A DNA stretch of 64,000 nucleotides from an uncultured Pseudomonadota bacterium (lineage in GTDB: Bacteria; Pseudomonadota; Gammaproteobacteria; Burkholderiales; SG8-39): NCBI GenBank assembly GCA_903834835.1, contig CAILKO010000046.1:24524-88523 (forward strand), written 5' to 3'. The position numbers and the translations under genes are program-made. Below, one piece after another: positions 8,969 to 16,986 of this stretch; the stretch's first letter is position 1, and the number at the start of each line of letters is the position of its first letter. A model generated the notes under the pieces. It saw only the letters and a list, made by a program, of their open reading frames with translations, was not told where the DNA came from and made no database searches.

Positions 8969-10377
8969 GCGGGGCGGGGCGCGGCGAGCAGTTCGGCGAG
9001 CTCGGAGACATCCGCCAGGTCTTCGAGCCGCGCCACCGTATCGAGCACGCGGCGCATGCCGGTCTCGTCCAGCACGGCCGAGGCGAGGCTGCGGAATTTC
9101 GCTTCCAGTTCCGCGGCGCTGAACGGGAGCCGGGTCGAGCCCTTGCGCCAGGGCTCGTCCACTTCCATGCGGCGGCCGTCTTCCAGCAGAACTTCGAGCC
9201 GCGCCGCGAAGCGCCGCTCGCCGACCATGGCCGGGTCGCCGTGCACGCGTACCTTCGTGGCGAGCGCGACGATCTGCGGATCGGTCCATAGCGAGGAATC
9301 GATGTAGTCGCGCAGTTCGTTGCCGCTGCGTACGAGCGCGAGCGCCAGGCTGTAGGCCATGCTGAACTGCGCGCCGATCACATCGCGCGGCGTCTGGATC
9401 GCACCGCCGTGCGCGACCCCGAGCGGGTTCACATGCACATGGATCTCGCGCACCAGCGCGGCGACAAGGCCTTGTTCGTCGCGCAGACGCGCCATCGCCT
9501 GGATGCCAGTGTGCAGCGCGCCGAGCGTCGGGTAGGGTTTCACGATGCGCTGTTCGACCGACCAGGGTCCGTCGTGATTCAGATCCGCGACCATCGCCTG
9601 CGGGTTCTCCAGTCCGCCGAAGGCGCGCGGGATGCCGCGCGGCCCCTCGAAGATGGTGTCCGGACCCGTAATGCCGCGTTCGGCGTAGAACGCGGCCATC
9701 ATGCCGCCGCGCACCGGGATGCCGGCATGCAGTCGCTTCACCTCGCCGCCGCTCTGGTCGTACTCCATCGTGCCGCAGGCGTGGCTGCCGGCGATCGCGA
9801 GCGCGTGCATCAGCGTTTCCGCATCCAGGCCGAGCAGCTTGCCGGCGGTGGCCGCCGTGCCGAAGGGGCCGACCACGCTGTGATGATGGAAGCCGCGCTC
9901 GAGGATGGGCTGGCACATCACGCGCCCGATGCGCGAGAGGATTTCATAGCCGGCGACCACCGCGAGCAGGAAGTCCTTGCCGCCGAGCTGCGCACGTGCG
10001 GCGAGCGCGAGCGCGGGCGGCACGGTCAGCGCGCCCGGATGGCAGGCCGCGTCATGCGAGCTGTCGTCGAACTCGCAGGCATGCGCATGGATCGCATTCA
10101 CGAAGGCCGCCTCAGCGGCCGGCGCGCGTACTGGCGTGCCGACGATCACGCATTCCGGCCGCCCGCCCGCCTGCGCGACCACCTCGAGCGCCGGACGCGT
10201 CCAGGGCAGTGTCGCGCCAGTCAGCATGGTGCCGAGCTGGTCAAGCACCGCGTCCTTCGCGGCCTGCACCGCCGAGGGCGGCAGATCCTCGAACTTCAGA
10301 TCGACGACGTAGCTGGCGAGTGTGCGGGCGATGGTCGGGGCGTTTGTTCTGTGTCCGGTCGGGTGATCGATTTGCAT
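8965..10377 (-). CDS. MmgE/PrpD family protein
   Basis: A 470-residue protein of the MmgE/PrpD family, which includes 2-methylcitrate dehydratase, aconitate decarboxylase and many uncharacterised catabolic dehydratases. Features are the all-helical N-terminal part with NAIHAHACEFDDSSHDAACHPG (the active-site histidine and acidic region), GPFGTAATAGKLLGLD, and a C-terminal lid domain. The start at 10377 (MQIDHPTG) is preferred to 10464 because the upstream extension has no family similarity and runs into the palindrome. No clear Shine-Dalgarno is visible. No prpB/prpC neighbour is present, so a methylcitrate role is unlikely. Confidence 0.9.
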   Translation of the reverse strand: MQIDHPTGHRTNAPTIARTLASYVVDLKFEDLPPSAVQAAKDAVLDQLGTMLTGATLPWTRPALEVVAQAGGRPECVIVGTPVRAPAAEAAFVNAIHAHACEFDDSSHDAACHPGALTVPPALALAARAQLGGKDFLLAVVAGYEILSRIGRVMCQPILERGFHHHSVVGPFGTAATAGKLLGLDAETLMHALAIAGSHACGTMEYDQSGGEVKRLHAGIPVRGGMMAAFYAERGITGPDTIFEGPRGIPRAFGGLENPQAMVADLNHDGPWSVEQRIVKPYPTLGALHTGIQAMARLRDEQGLVAALVREIHVHVNPLGVAHGGAIQTPRDVIGAQFSMAYSLALALVRSGNELRDYIDSSLWTDPQIVALATKVRVHGDPAMVGERRFAARLEVLLEDGRRMEVDEPWRKGSTRLPFSAAELEAKFRSLASAVLDETGMRRVLDTVARLEDLADVSELAELLAAPRPA

Positions 10378-10454
10378 GGTTCGGGTGGCAGCTTGAATAA
10401 GGCAGGAGTCAGGAGGAGAAGAAAGGGGAAGACAAATGCACCTGTGCGGCATTA

Positions 10455-10476
10455 ATAGTAACATATATGTTACTAT
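10455..10476. repeat. Palindrome family copy 1 (ATAGTAAC-N6-GTTACTAT)
   Basis: A perfect 22-bp palindrome, ATAGTAAC-ATATAT-GTTACTAT, between the divergent MmgE/PrpD gene (start 10377) and the first glutathione peroxidase gene (start 10557). The same arms with the same six-base spacer recur at 15072-15109, 24998-25031 and 39626-39651. Here the arms do not extend beyond eight bases plus the symmetrical spacer, and the right flank reads TTATCTGGACAG. It could be an operator in the divergent promoter region or a unit of a dispersed palindromic repeat. Confidence 0.85.
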
Positions 10477-10556
10477 ATTTATCTGGACAGGCGCGCGTTC
10501 CGCCTGGGCCCGCAGGAGCGGTAGACTCCGCGTTCCGGAACAGGAGCCGACCCGCC

Positions 10557-11027
10557 ATGAGCCTCTACGACATCGAACTTACCACCCTTGCAGGCAAGCC
10601 GCAGACGATGGCGGAGTTCCGCGGCCGGACGCTGCTCGTCGTGAACGTCGCGAGCCACTGCGGCTACACCTCGCAGTACGCAGGGCTGCAGGCCCTCCAC
10701 AACCAGTACAAGGACCGCGGCTTCGCGGTGCTCGGCTTTCCCTGCGACCAGTTCGGCCATCAGGAGCCGGGCACGGAAGCGGAAATCGCCAGCTTCTGCG
10801 AGCGCAACTACGGCGTGAGTTTCCCGATGTACGCCAAGACCGAGGTGAACGGCGCGAACGCGCATCCGCTCTACCAGCTGCTGAAATCCGGCCAGGGCGG
10901 CAGCGATCCGATCAAATGGAACTTCACCAAGTTCCTGGTCGGCCCGGATGGCACGGTGGAGAAACGCTACGCCTCGGGCGACACCCCGGAGGCGATCGGC
11001 AAGGACCTCGCCGCGCGGCTCAAGTAA
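10557..11027 (+). CDS. Glutathione peroxidase family protein (paralogue 1)
   Basis: A 156-residue thiol peroxidase of the glutathione peroxidase/BtuE family that reduces H2O2 and organic hydroperoxides. The peroxidatic cysteine is C35 in NVASHCGYT. The glutamine motif is GFPCDQFGHQEPG and the tryptophan/asparagine motif is KWNFTKFLV, so the catalytic tetrad is complete. The start at 10557 is supported by CAGGAG upstream and by the normal family N-terminus MSLYDIEL. A closely related paralogue lies at 11985-12464 with an amidohydrolase gene between them. The palindrome at 10455-10476 sits about 80 bases upstream, in the likely promoter region. Confidence 0.95.
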   Translation: MSLYDIELTTLAGKPQTMAEFRGRTLLVVNVASHCGYTSQYAGLQALHNQYKDRGFAVLGFPCDQFGHQEPGTEAEIASFCERNYGVSFPMYAKTEVNGANAHPLYQLLKSGQGGSDPIKWNFTKFLVGPDGTVEKRYASGDTPEAIGKDLAARLK

Positions 11028-11083
11028 TCCGCAGCATCGGCATACGTACACCAAGCACACCAAGCAGACCAGGAGGAGACAGC

Positions 11084-11968
11084 ATGGAAATCATCGACGG
11101 ACAGGGACATATCAACAGCCTCGGCGCGAACTGGGACAAGGTCGATCCGGAGGTCGTGGTGGAGCGCGTGGTGGTGGCGATGGACGCGATCGGCCTGGAT
11201 GCGCTGTTCATCGACGAGTACACCGGTTTCGACGACAAGATGCGTCTCCTGCCCGGCGTGGTGCTGCCGAACGGCGCGCTGCGCAGCACGGCGCCTTTCG
11301 CCGAGGCCGCGGTGCGACTGTATCCGCATCGCTTCGCCTATCTGAGCCGCGTGGACCCGCGCGATCCGGACTGGAAGTCGCTGATCGCCGAGTATCGCAA
11401 GCGTCCGGGGCTGCTTGCGCTGCGCGTGGTCGCGGTGCCCGGATCGGGTCACCGCGAGCTGATGGAGGACGGCGGCTATACCGACTGGTTCGGCGCCTGC
11501 GAGGCGAACGACATGCCGGTGTTCTGCCAGATCCCCGAGCGCACGCCGCGGGTACTCGTGCCGTATCTCGAAAAATTCCCGAAGCTGCGCATCATCATCG
11601 ACCACTGCGGCACCTGGCAGGCGAAGCCCGAGGGCAGCACCAAGGCGGCCCAGCTTGATGCGGTATTCGAGATGGCGCGCTTTCCGAACGTGGGGCTCAA
11701 GTGGTGCCATGCGCCGCGCGATCTGTCGGCCCAGGCCTATCCCTGGCCGGATGTCGTCGGGCATCTGAAGAACGCGATCAAGGTGTTCGGCGCCGAGCGC
11801 ATCATGTGGGCCTGCGACACCACCATCAGTTCCAAGGTGCACAGCTGGGCCAAGGGCCTGTTCTACATCCACGATTCCGACCAGCTCTCGCAGACCGAGA
11901 AGGAATGGATACTCGGCAAGAGCGTGCGCGCGCTGCTCCGCTGGGAGAAGCCGAAAGCGGCGGCCTGA
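11084..11968 (+). CDS. Amidohydrolase family protein
   Basis: A 294-residue TIM-barrel amidohydrolase of the Amidohydro_2 type, starting at an ATG with AGGAGGAGA upstream. It begins MEIIDGQGHINSLG, where the usual DxHxH strand-1 motif is replaced by GQGHIN, so one metal ligand position is atypical. Later barrel motifs IIIDHCGTW and MWACDTTISS carry the expected histidine and aspartate ligands. It lies between two glutathione peroxidase genes on the same strand, 56 bases after the first and 16 bases before the second, and is probably co-transcribed with them. The substrate is unknown. Confidence 0.85.
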   Translation: MEIIDGQGHINSLGANWDKVDPEVVVERVVVAMDAIGLDALFIDEYTGFDDKMRLLPGVVLPNGALRSTAPFAEAAVRLYPHRFAYLSRVDPRDPDWKSLIAEYRKRPGLLALRVVAVPGSGHRELMEDGGYTDWFGACEANDMPVFCQIPERTPRVLVPYLEKFPKLRIIIDHCGTWQAKPEGSTKAAQLDAVFEMARFPNVGLKWCHAPRDLSAQAYPWPDVVGHLKNAIKVFGAERIMWACDTTISSKVHSWAKGLFYIHDSDQLSQTEKEWILGKSVRALLRWEKPKAAA

Positions 11969-11984
11969 GCGACCGGCGCTGCGC

Positions 11985-12464
11985 GTGGACATCTACGACA
12001 TCGAAGTCGAAACGCTGGAAGGCCGGCGCCAGCGGATGGCCGACTACCGCGGCCGGACGCTGCTCATCGTGAACGTCGCGAGCCGCTGCGGCTACACGCC
12101 GCAGTACGCGGGCCTGCAGGCGCTGTACGAGAAATATCGCGACACGGGTTTTGCGGTGCTCGGCTTTCCCTGCGACCAGTTCCTGCACCAGGAGCCGGGC
12201 ACGGCGGCCGAGATCGCGGCCTTCTGCGAGGGCAACTACGGCGTGAGCTTTCCGATGTACGCCAAGATTTCAGTGAACGGCGAGCACGCACACCCGCTCT
12301 ACCGCTATCTGAAATCGCAGAAGGCGGGCTTTCTCGGCATCCGGGCGATCAAGTGGAACTTCACGAAGTTCCTGGTCGGCCCGGACGGCAGCGTGCTGGA
12401 GCGCTATGCGCCGAAGACCACGCCCGAGGCGATCGGCCGGGAGCTCGAAGCGCAGTTCGCCTGA
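11985..12464 (+). CDS. Glutathione peroxidase family protein (paralogue 2)
   Basis: A 159-residue paralogue of the protein at 10557-11027, sharing most of its central sequence. The peroxidatic cysteine is in NVASRCGYT, the glutamine in FPCDQFLHQEPG and the tryptophan in KWNFTKFLV. The start is a GTG at 11985, and no clear Shine-Dalgarno precedes it, so it may be translated by coupling with the amidohydrolase 16 bases upstream. The differences from the first copy are spread evenly rather than at the active site, which suggests an old duplication with both copies retained. Confidence 0.93.
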   Translation: MDIYDIEVETLEGRRQRMADYRGRTLLIVNVASRCGYTPQYAGLQALYEKYRDTGFAVLGFPCDQFLHQEPGTAAEIAAFCEGNYGVSFPMYAKISVNGEHAHPLYRYLKSQKAGFLGIRAIKWNFTKFLVGPDGSVLERYAPKTTPEAIGRELEAQFA

Positions 12465-12507
12465 AGGGACTATCCGCGTATTTTTTTCTGGTCAGGGAGG
12501 AAGGGCA

Positions 12508-13149
12508 ATGACGCAATCCGATTATGGGCTCGACGCGGCGCGCACCGCGATGGTGTTCTTTGATGCGCTGAACGCTTATCTGCACCCCGAGGATCCGGCA
12601 AAGCGCGCGGCGATTGACGCGCTCGGTATCGTGCCACGCTTTGCCCGGTTGAACCGGGCCGTGCGCGCAGCGGGCATTCCGGTGTTCTACCCGGCGGCCG
12701 ACCATCGTCCCGATCTGAAGGATTTCGCCTCGCGCGTGGTCGATCTCGATCACGAGGGGCAGCCGGGCGATCCGCGCCCGCGCATGACCAAGCCCCCGGA
12801 AGTGAGCGTTGCCGGTCCGGCGCGCGAGGTGATCCCGGAACTCGCCCCGCAGCCGGAGGACTACATGATCAAGAAGCACCGCTGGAGCAGCTTCTTCCAG
12901 ACCCATCTGGAACTGAGCCTGCGCACGCGCGGCATCGATACCCTGATGCTCGCCGGCGGCGCGGTGGAAGTGGGTATCGCGAGCACGGCCTATGCCGCGC
13001 GCGATCTGGACTTCAATATCGTCATCCTGCGCGACTGCTGCTTCTCTGCCCGCCCGGATGTCGAGGCGATCTACATGGACCGCGTGTTTCCGATCTTCGC
13101 CCGCGTGCTGAATGCGGACGAGGCGATCGGCCTGATCAGGCCTGCCTGA
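12508..13149 (+). CDS. Isochorismatase-like hydrolase lacking the catalytic cysteine
   Basis: A 213-residue protein of the isochorismatase/cysteine hydrolase fold. The catalytic aspartate is in MVFFDALNAY near residue 20 and the lysine is in MIKKHRWSSF. Where nicotinamidase-type members have a nucleophilic cysteine (around xxCVxxT), this protein reads GGAVEVGIASTAYAARD, so a glycine or valine occupies the position. Loss of the cysteine is also the state in true isochorismatases such as EntB and PhzD, so it may be a hydrolase using D and K only. AGGGAGGAAGG precedes the ATG at 12508. It follows the second peroxidase gene after 43 bases. Confidence 0.88.
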   Translation: MTQSDYGLDAARTAMVFFDALNAYLHPEDPAKRAAIDALGIVPRFARLNRAVRAAGIPVFYPAADHRPDLKDFASRVVDLDHEGQPGDPRPRMTKPPEVSVAGPAREVIPELAPQPEDYMIKKHRWSSFFQTHLELSLRTRGIDTLMLAGGAVEVGIASTAYAARDLDFNIVILRDCCFSARPDVEAIYMDRVFPIFARVLNADEAIGLIRPA

Positions 13150-13179
13150 TCAATCCTCGCTTGATCAATCCTCGCCGTA

Positions 13180-13986
13180 TCAATCCTTGAAGGACGGATC
13201 CGCGCGCTCCAGCAGGCGCAGGATCGCTTGCCATTCCGGCTTGCCCTCGGGGCCCGCGGGTGCGAGGAAGGAACGCTCGAAGATTTTTGCGCTCGCCTCG
13301 CACATCTCCGCCGGCGGCTGCACGAGCGGGGCGCCGGTGGCGAGCAGACGCAGCTGCACCTCCGCCTCGCGGATCATCGCGCCGAGGTTGATCGCCGCGC
13401 CGACGATATCCGGCCCGAGCGCGATCACGCCGTGGTTGCGCAGGATCATGTTCCAGGCGCTGCCGAGATCGCGCACGAGGCTCGGCACCTCGTCCGGATT
13501 CGCGACCCCGGCATAGTCGTGATAGGCGATGCGGTTGTAGAGGCGCATGCCGTCCTGCGTGTAGACCTGCAGCCCGTCGCGCAGCGCGGAGATCGCGCTG
13601 CCCGAGAAGCTGTGCAGGTGCAGGCTCGCCTGCACGTCCGGACGCGCGTTGAAGATCGCGCTGTGGATCGCGAAGCCGGGCGCATTCACATGCTGATCCG
13701 GACCGAGCATCGGTCCTTTGGCATGCACCTTGATGAGGCTCGATGCCGTCACCTCGCCGAAGGTGAGCTCGTGCGGCTTGATGAGGAAATGGTCGGGCTC
13801 GCCCGGCACGCGCGCGGTGAAATGGTTGAAGATCGTTGCGTCCTCTTCCCAGTGTGCGAACTGCGCATAGCGGTGCGCCGCCGCGAGATCCACGCGCAGG
13901 CGCCATTCCTCGGGCGAGACGCGCTCGCGGATCGAGGCGCGCGGCGCGCCCTCGGCTTTGCGTACGGATGCGGCTAGGGTGGTCAT
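13180..13986 (-). CDS. Class II aldolase/adducin family protein
   Basis: A 268-residue protein of the class II aldolase/adducin fold, a zinc-dependent family that includes L-fuculose-phosphate aldolase. The zinc-binding pair is the HLH of ASLHLHSFSG, followed by a third histidine in RNHGVIALG near the C-terminal half. The start at 13986 is supported by GGAGGAA directly upstream. An upstream in-frame ATG at 14055 would place the ribosome site inside the gene. The 5' leader of this gene is the first copy of a 31-bp direct repeat whose second copy lies at 14994-15024. Confidence 0.9.
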   Translation of the reverse strand: MTTLAASVRKAEGAPRASIRERVSPEEWRLRVDLAAAHRYAQFAHWEEDATIFNHFTARVPGEPDHFLIKPHELTFGEVTASSLIKVHAKGPMLGPDQHVNAPGFAIHSAIFNARPDVQASLHLHSFSGSAISALRDGLQVYTQDGMRLYNRIAYHDYAGVANPDEVPSLVRDLGSAWNMILRNHGVIALGPDIVGAAINLGAMIREAEVQLRLLATGAPLVQPPAEMCEASAKIFERSFLAPAGPEGKPEWQAILRLLERADPSFKD

Positions 13987-13990
13987 GGTT

Positions 13991-14021
13991 CCTCCTCGGC
14001 TGTGGGGCGAGTCTAAATCAG
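13991..14021. repeat. 31-bp direct repeat, copy A
   Basis: These 31 bases match 14994-15024 at 30 of 31 positions in the same orientation; the shared core includes GGCTGTGGGGCGAGTCTAAA. Copy A contains the ribosome binding site of the class II aldolase gene on the minus strand. The two copies are 1003 bp apart and bracket the MBL-fold gene, suggesting a duplication or insertion that copied the aldolase leader. Confidence 0.85.
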
Positions 14022-14069
14022 TTCCGCGCCGCGCATGGGCGGGGGCGGCCACCACAAAGGACGCGTGTA

Positions 14070-14852
14070 TCAGGGCGCGCGCGTATAGAAGTCGACCAAT
14101 CGCACTTCGATGCCGGGCGCGTCTTTCATGGCCGCAGCAAAATCCAGCTGATGCTTGTTAGGCGGCTGCACGCCCTGCTGCTGGTAGTGGTAGGGGTAGA
14201 CGATCTTCGGCTTGAAGGCCTTCACGCAGTCCGCCGCTTCCGCGCCGGGCATCGTGAACGGGAGATTGACCGGGATGAAGGCGACGTCGATATTCGTGAG
14301 CGCCTTGATTTCCGGGATGCATTCGGTATCGGCCGCGAAGTAGATCCGCTTGCCTCCCAGCGCGAGGATGTAGCCGTTGGCGCGGCCGCGCACGTGGTAG
14401 GGGCCGCCTGCATCGCCGCGCGTCAGGTTGTAGGCCGCGACGGCCTGTATGTTGACGCCGTCCACACTCTTGCTTTCGCCGTTGTCCATGACCGTGGCAT
14501 TCGAGCGCAGGCTTGCCGCAACCGCCTTGGGAATCACATAGGCGGTCGTCGCCTTCTTGACCCGATCGATGCTCGGCTGATGCAGGTGATCGGAGTGGAT
14601 ATCGGTAATCAGGACGATGTCGGCGGGTTTGGTGCCGGCCGGCAAGGGGATCGACAGGGTGGCCGGGCCTGCCCAGGGGTCGATGTGGATGACCTTGCCA
14701 CCATGCTCTACCTGTACGTGCGCATGCCGGATGGGGGTGATCTCGATATTGCCGCCTTCTGCGGGGATGACGTCTGCCGCACCGGCGACACTGACCGTCA
14801 AGAACAACCCGAACGCGGATATGAGCACGCGTGCAGCCAAGTCTCTGAACAT
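14070..14852 (-). CDS. Exported MBL-fold metal-dependent hydrolase
   Basis: A 260-residue metallo-beta-lactamase-fold protein of the UlaG/YtnP-like small hydrolase type. It starts with a signal peptide (hydrophobic core LISAFGLFLTVSVAGAA, cleavage after about residue 24). The metal motif is ITDIHSDHLHQPS, the HxxDH version of HxHxDH; ADTECIPE is a later ligand region and PYHYQQQG a C-terminal histidine. The start at 14852 is preferred over 14984 because AGGGGGACATC precedes it and it gives a clean signal peptide. It should act in the periplasm; the substrate is unknown. The gene is bracketed by the 31-bp direct repeat. Confidence 0.9.
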   Translation of the reverse strand: MFRDLAARVLISAFGLFLTVSVAGAADVIPAEGGNIEITPIRHAHVQVEHGGKVIHIDPWAGPATLSIPLPAGTKPADIVLITDIHSDHLHQPSIDRVKKATTAYVIPKAVAASLRSNATVMDNGESKSVDGVNIQAVAAYNLTRGDAGGPYHVRGRANGYILALGGKRIYFAADTECIPEIKALTNIDVAFIPVNLPFTMPGAEAADCVKAFKPKIVYPYHYQQQGVQPPNKHQLDFAAAMKDAPGIEVRLVDFYTRAP

Positions 14853-14993
14853 GATGTCCCCCTGATTTGAAAATGTATCGATGTGTCGGTTCACTGCCGA
14901 CGTTTTTTCCGGAACGTCTGGTCTGCACCTTGTTTCATGCACTGCACCGCTGCACGCCCTCGGCCCTGCATACGGCTGCGGCAAGGCAGGGCT

Positions 14994-15024
14994 CCTCCCC
15001 GGCTGTGGGGCGAGTCTAAATCAG
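14994..15024. repeat. 31-bp direct repeat, copy B
   Basis: Copy B of the repeat at 13991-14021, with one mismatch (C for T at the sixth position). On the minus strand it reads like the leader and ribosome site of the aldolase gene but is not followed by an ATG. It therefore looks like a leftover of a duplication rather than a working leader. It lies 142 bases upstream of the MBL-fold gene start. Confidence 0.85.
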
Positions 15025-15071
15025 GGCGGCGGGTCTTTCTGCGGGTGCCGAAGGAGCATGGGAGCATTTAC

Positions 15072-15109
15072 CGGGACAGATAGTAACAAAAGTGTTACTA
15101 TCTGTCCCG
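15072..15109. repeat. Palindrome family copy 2, longest arms
   Basis: Left arm CGGGACAGATAGTAAC (15072-15087), loop AAAAGT, right arm GTTACTATCTGTCCCG (15094-15109): a perfect 16-bp stem with a six-base loop. It shares the ATAGTAAC/GTTACTAT core with three other copies in the window, but its outer arm (CGGGACAG/CTGTCCCG) is private and fully paired. It lies about 80 bases upstream of the amidohydrolase start at 15189 and has no T-tract, so it is not a standard terminator. Confidence 0.9.
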
Positions 15110-15188
15110 ACGGGCGGCGGATTTCCTGCCGTCCCGTATAGGTGACACCGCCATACAGGCATACAGGACTACAAGAATCGGGACTGCG

Positions 15189-16271
15189 ATGAAACGCCTA
15201 CGACCGGAGCGGTTACTGAGCGCCTGCGCGGGTGTCGCGCTGGCCTGTGCGGCGGCGGGTGCACTCGCCCAGGTCGACGCGCTGCCGATGATCGACACCC
15301 ACACCCATCTCAATTTCGTGCGCAAGGGGTCTGCACCGCCTGCGATGGACTTTCCGGCAAGCGTGGCCGGTGCGCTCGGCCGCATGGACGCGGCGGGTTT
15401 CCGGCGCGCGATCATCATGCCGCAGCCCTCGCCGCCGGGCGCGGCAAACGCCTGGGAGATCGAACGCATGGACTTCGCCCTGGCCCAGTATCCGGCGCGC
15501 ATCCTGCGCGGCGGGGGCGGCGGCACGCTGAATCCGATGATCCAGGCAACGCCGGTGGCCGCGGTGGACGAGGCGGTGCGCGCGAAGTTCCGTGCGCTCG
15601 CAACGACGATCGCGGACCAGGGCGCCGTGGTGTTCGGTGAAGTCACGGCCCATCACCTGTCGTTGAAGGCCATGGGTCCCCAGCACGCCTACCAGTGGGT
15701 ACCGGCCGATCACCCGCTGTTGCGGTTGCTCGCGGACATTTCCGCGGAACGCGGCATCCCGATCGACCTGCACCTGGATTTCGTGCCCGAGGACATGGCG
15801 CGGCCCGGCAGGCCGATCTTCAACGACAAGACGCCGTTGAATCTCAAGGGCAACTCGAGCGCCTTCGAGCGCCTGCTCGCGCATAACCCGAAGGCGGTGT
15901 TCGTGTGGGCGCATGCGGGCACCGATCCGCTGCTCACGCGCACGCTGGCGCTGCAGCGCGCGCTGCTCGCGAAGTATCCGAACCTGTACATGAGCCTGCG
16001 GCTCGGACGCGGCGGGCCGCATCCGGCGATTGCGCTGGACGAAGGCCGGGCCTTCAAGCGGCCCTGGGTCGCGCTCCTGCGCGAGTTTCCGGATCGCTTC
16101 GTGCTCGGCACGGATTTCTTCCACGGCCCCGAAGGCGAGGACGGTCGTGGCGTGGAGACGGACAGCCTGCAGAACTACCGCACCGCGCTCGCCAGCCTGC
16201 CGCGCGAACTCGCCGAGGCGATCGCCTGGCGCAATGCGGAACGTATCTACCGGCTGCAGGCGGTGCGCTGA
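15189..16271 (+). CDS. Exported amidohydrolase family protein
   Basis: A 360-residue amidohydrolase with an N-terminal signal peptide (hydrophobic core ACAGVALACAAAGALA, cleavage near residue 28). The mature protein opens with PMIDTHTHLNF, the DxHxH metal motif. Other barrel ligands are suggested by VFGEVTAHH, IDLHLDF, VWAHAGTDP and LGTDFFHG. It should act in the periplasm on a small cyclic or ester substrate, not identifiable from sequence. Two of the three amidohydrolases in the first 16 kb are cytoplasmic; this one is exported. Confidence 0.9.
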   Translation: MKRLRPERLLSACAGVALACAAAGALAQVDALPMIDTHTHLNFVRKGSAPPAMDFPASVAGALGRMDAAGFRRAIIMPQPSPPGAANAWEIERMDFALAQYPARILRGGGGGTLNPMIQATPVAAVDEAVRAKFRALATTIADQGAVVFGEVTAHHLSLKAMGPQHAYQWVPADHPLLRLLADISAERGIPIDLHLDFVPEDMARPGRPIFNDKTPLNLKGNSSAFERLLAHNPKAVFVWAHAGTDPLLTRTLALQRALLAKYPNLYMSLRLGRGGPHPAIALDEGRAFKRPWVALLREFPDRFVLGTDFFHGPEGEDGRGVETDSLQNYRTALASLPRELAEAIAWRNAERIYRLQAVR

Positions 16272-16407
16272 GAACGGACCGCCGTAAATGCGGATGCGAT
16301 GGAGGGCGTTGCGCTTCCGCGGGACATCATGATTGTTGCGAAGTGCGTGGCGCAGGTAGTGTGTGCCAGCAAGCGCTGAGTCCGCATCCGCCAGGACGCG
16401 ACGCGGC

Positions 16408-16701
16408 CTAGGTTCGACCCGCCCAGTAACCGGGAAATTGCCTGTGGTGCGCGATTGCCACGACGCGAAGGTCATCGTCGCGGAGATAGTAGATAACGCT
16501 ATAGGGAAATCGCCGCATTGCGAAGCGCCGCCGGTCGTTTCGCCACCGCGCGCCGATTTTCGGCTGAAGGCAAAGCAGGTGCAGGGATCGTTCGAACTCA
16601 GCGATGAACGCAAGGCCGAGATCCCTGCCGCCTTCGCGGGCGTAGAAAACGCCGGCTTCGGTCAGTTCGCGCTCGGCCTCGGGACTGACCGACGGCGTCA
16701 C
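16408..16701 (-). CDS. Type II toxin, RelE/ParE family
   Basis: A 97-residue basic protein with the RelE/ParE fold pattern: an N-terminal helical part (SPEAERELTEAGVFYAREGG), then the beta-strands RRFPYSVIYYLRDDD and RVVAIAHHRQFPGYW that hold the usual catalytic or partner-binding residues. It follows and overlaps the antitoxin gene by four bases (ATGA at 16698-16701). The pair is a complete antitoxin-first module on the minus strand. RelE-type members cleave mRNA on the ribosome and ParE-type members poison gyrase; I cannot separate the two here. Confidence 0.9.
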   Translation of the reverse strand: MTPSVSPEAERELTEAGVFYAREGGRDLGLAFIAEFERSLHLLCLQPKIGARWRNDRRRFAMRRFPYSVIYYLRDDDLRVVAIAHHRQFPGYWAGRT

Positions 16702-16922
16702 TTGATTGCGGCGCGCGCGCGCGCGATGGCCTCCGATGCGGGCACCAGCTTCGAGCGCCCGCTTTCAATGTCACTGATGCGATGCTCGACCTCGACCGCC
16801 CACGCGTCCTCGATAGCCTGGTCGTCAAAGAGGCTCGTGATCAGGCGGTCAGCGAGCTGTGCGCGCTCTTCCGGCGTGAGGGACAGTGCCTGAGCCTCGA
16901 CAAGTTCAAGTGGGGTGGACAT
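16698..16922 (-). CDS. Antitoxin, addiction module protein family
   Basis: A 74-residue acidic protein of the Unstab_antitox (addiction module component) family. It has the characteristic pattern EAQALSLTPEERAQLADRLITSLF followed by a WxxEVEHRISDIESG segment and a short basic tail. This family is normally encoded directly upstream of a RelE/ParE toxin, as here, with a four-base overlap. The antitoxin should bind the toxin and repress the shared promoter. Confidence 0.9.
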   Translation of the reverse strand: MSTPLELVEAQALSLTPEERAQLADRLITSLFDDQAIEDAWAVEVEHRISDIESGRSKLVPASEAIARARAAIK

Positions 16923-16986
16923 TCAAACCTCCGACGATCAGCAGAGTCGATGATACGCCCTGTGCGCGGGCTTCGGCACCAGAAGG

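Larger units (their letters stand above)
14853..15188. other. Intergenic region carrying two repeat elements
   Basis: This 336-base divergent gap between the MBL-fold gene and the amidohydrolase gene holds no credible gene. It contains the second copy of the 31-bp direct repeat (14994-15024) and the best-formed member of the palindrome family (15072-15109). Promoters for both flanking genes must lie here, but I cannot pick out convincing -35/-10 pairs. Confidence 0.7.

Noticed and set aside
15072..15109. Reading palindrome copy 2 as a rho-independent terminator.
   Set aside because: The stem is strong, but there is no T-tract on either strand, and it lies between divergent genes where no transcript ends.
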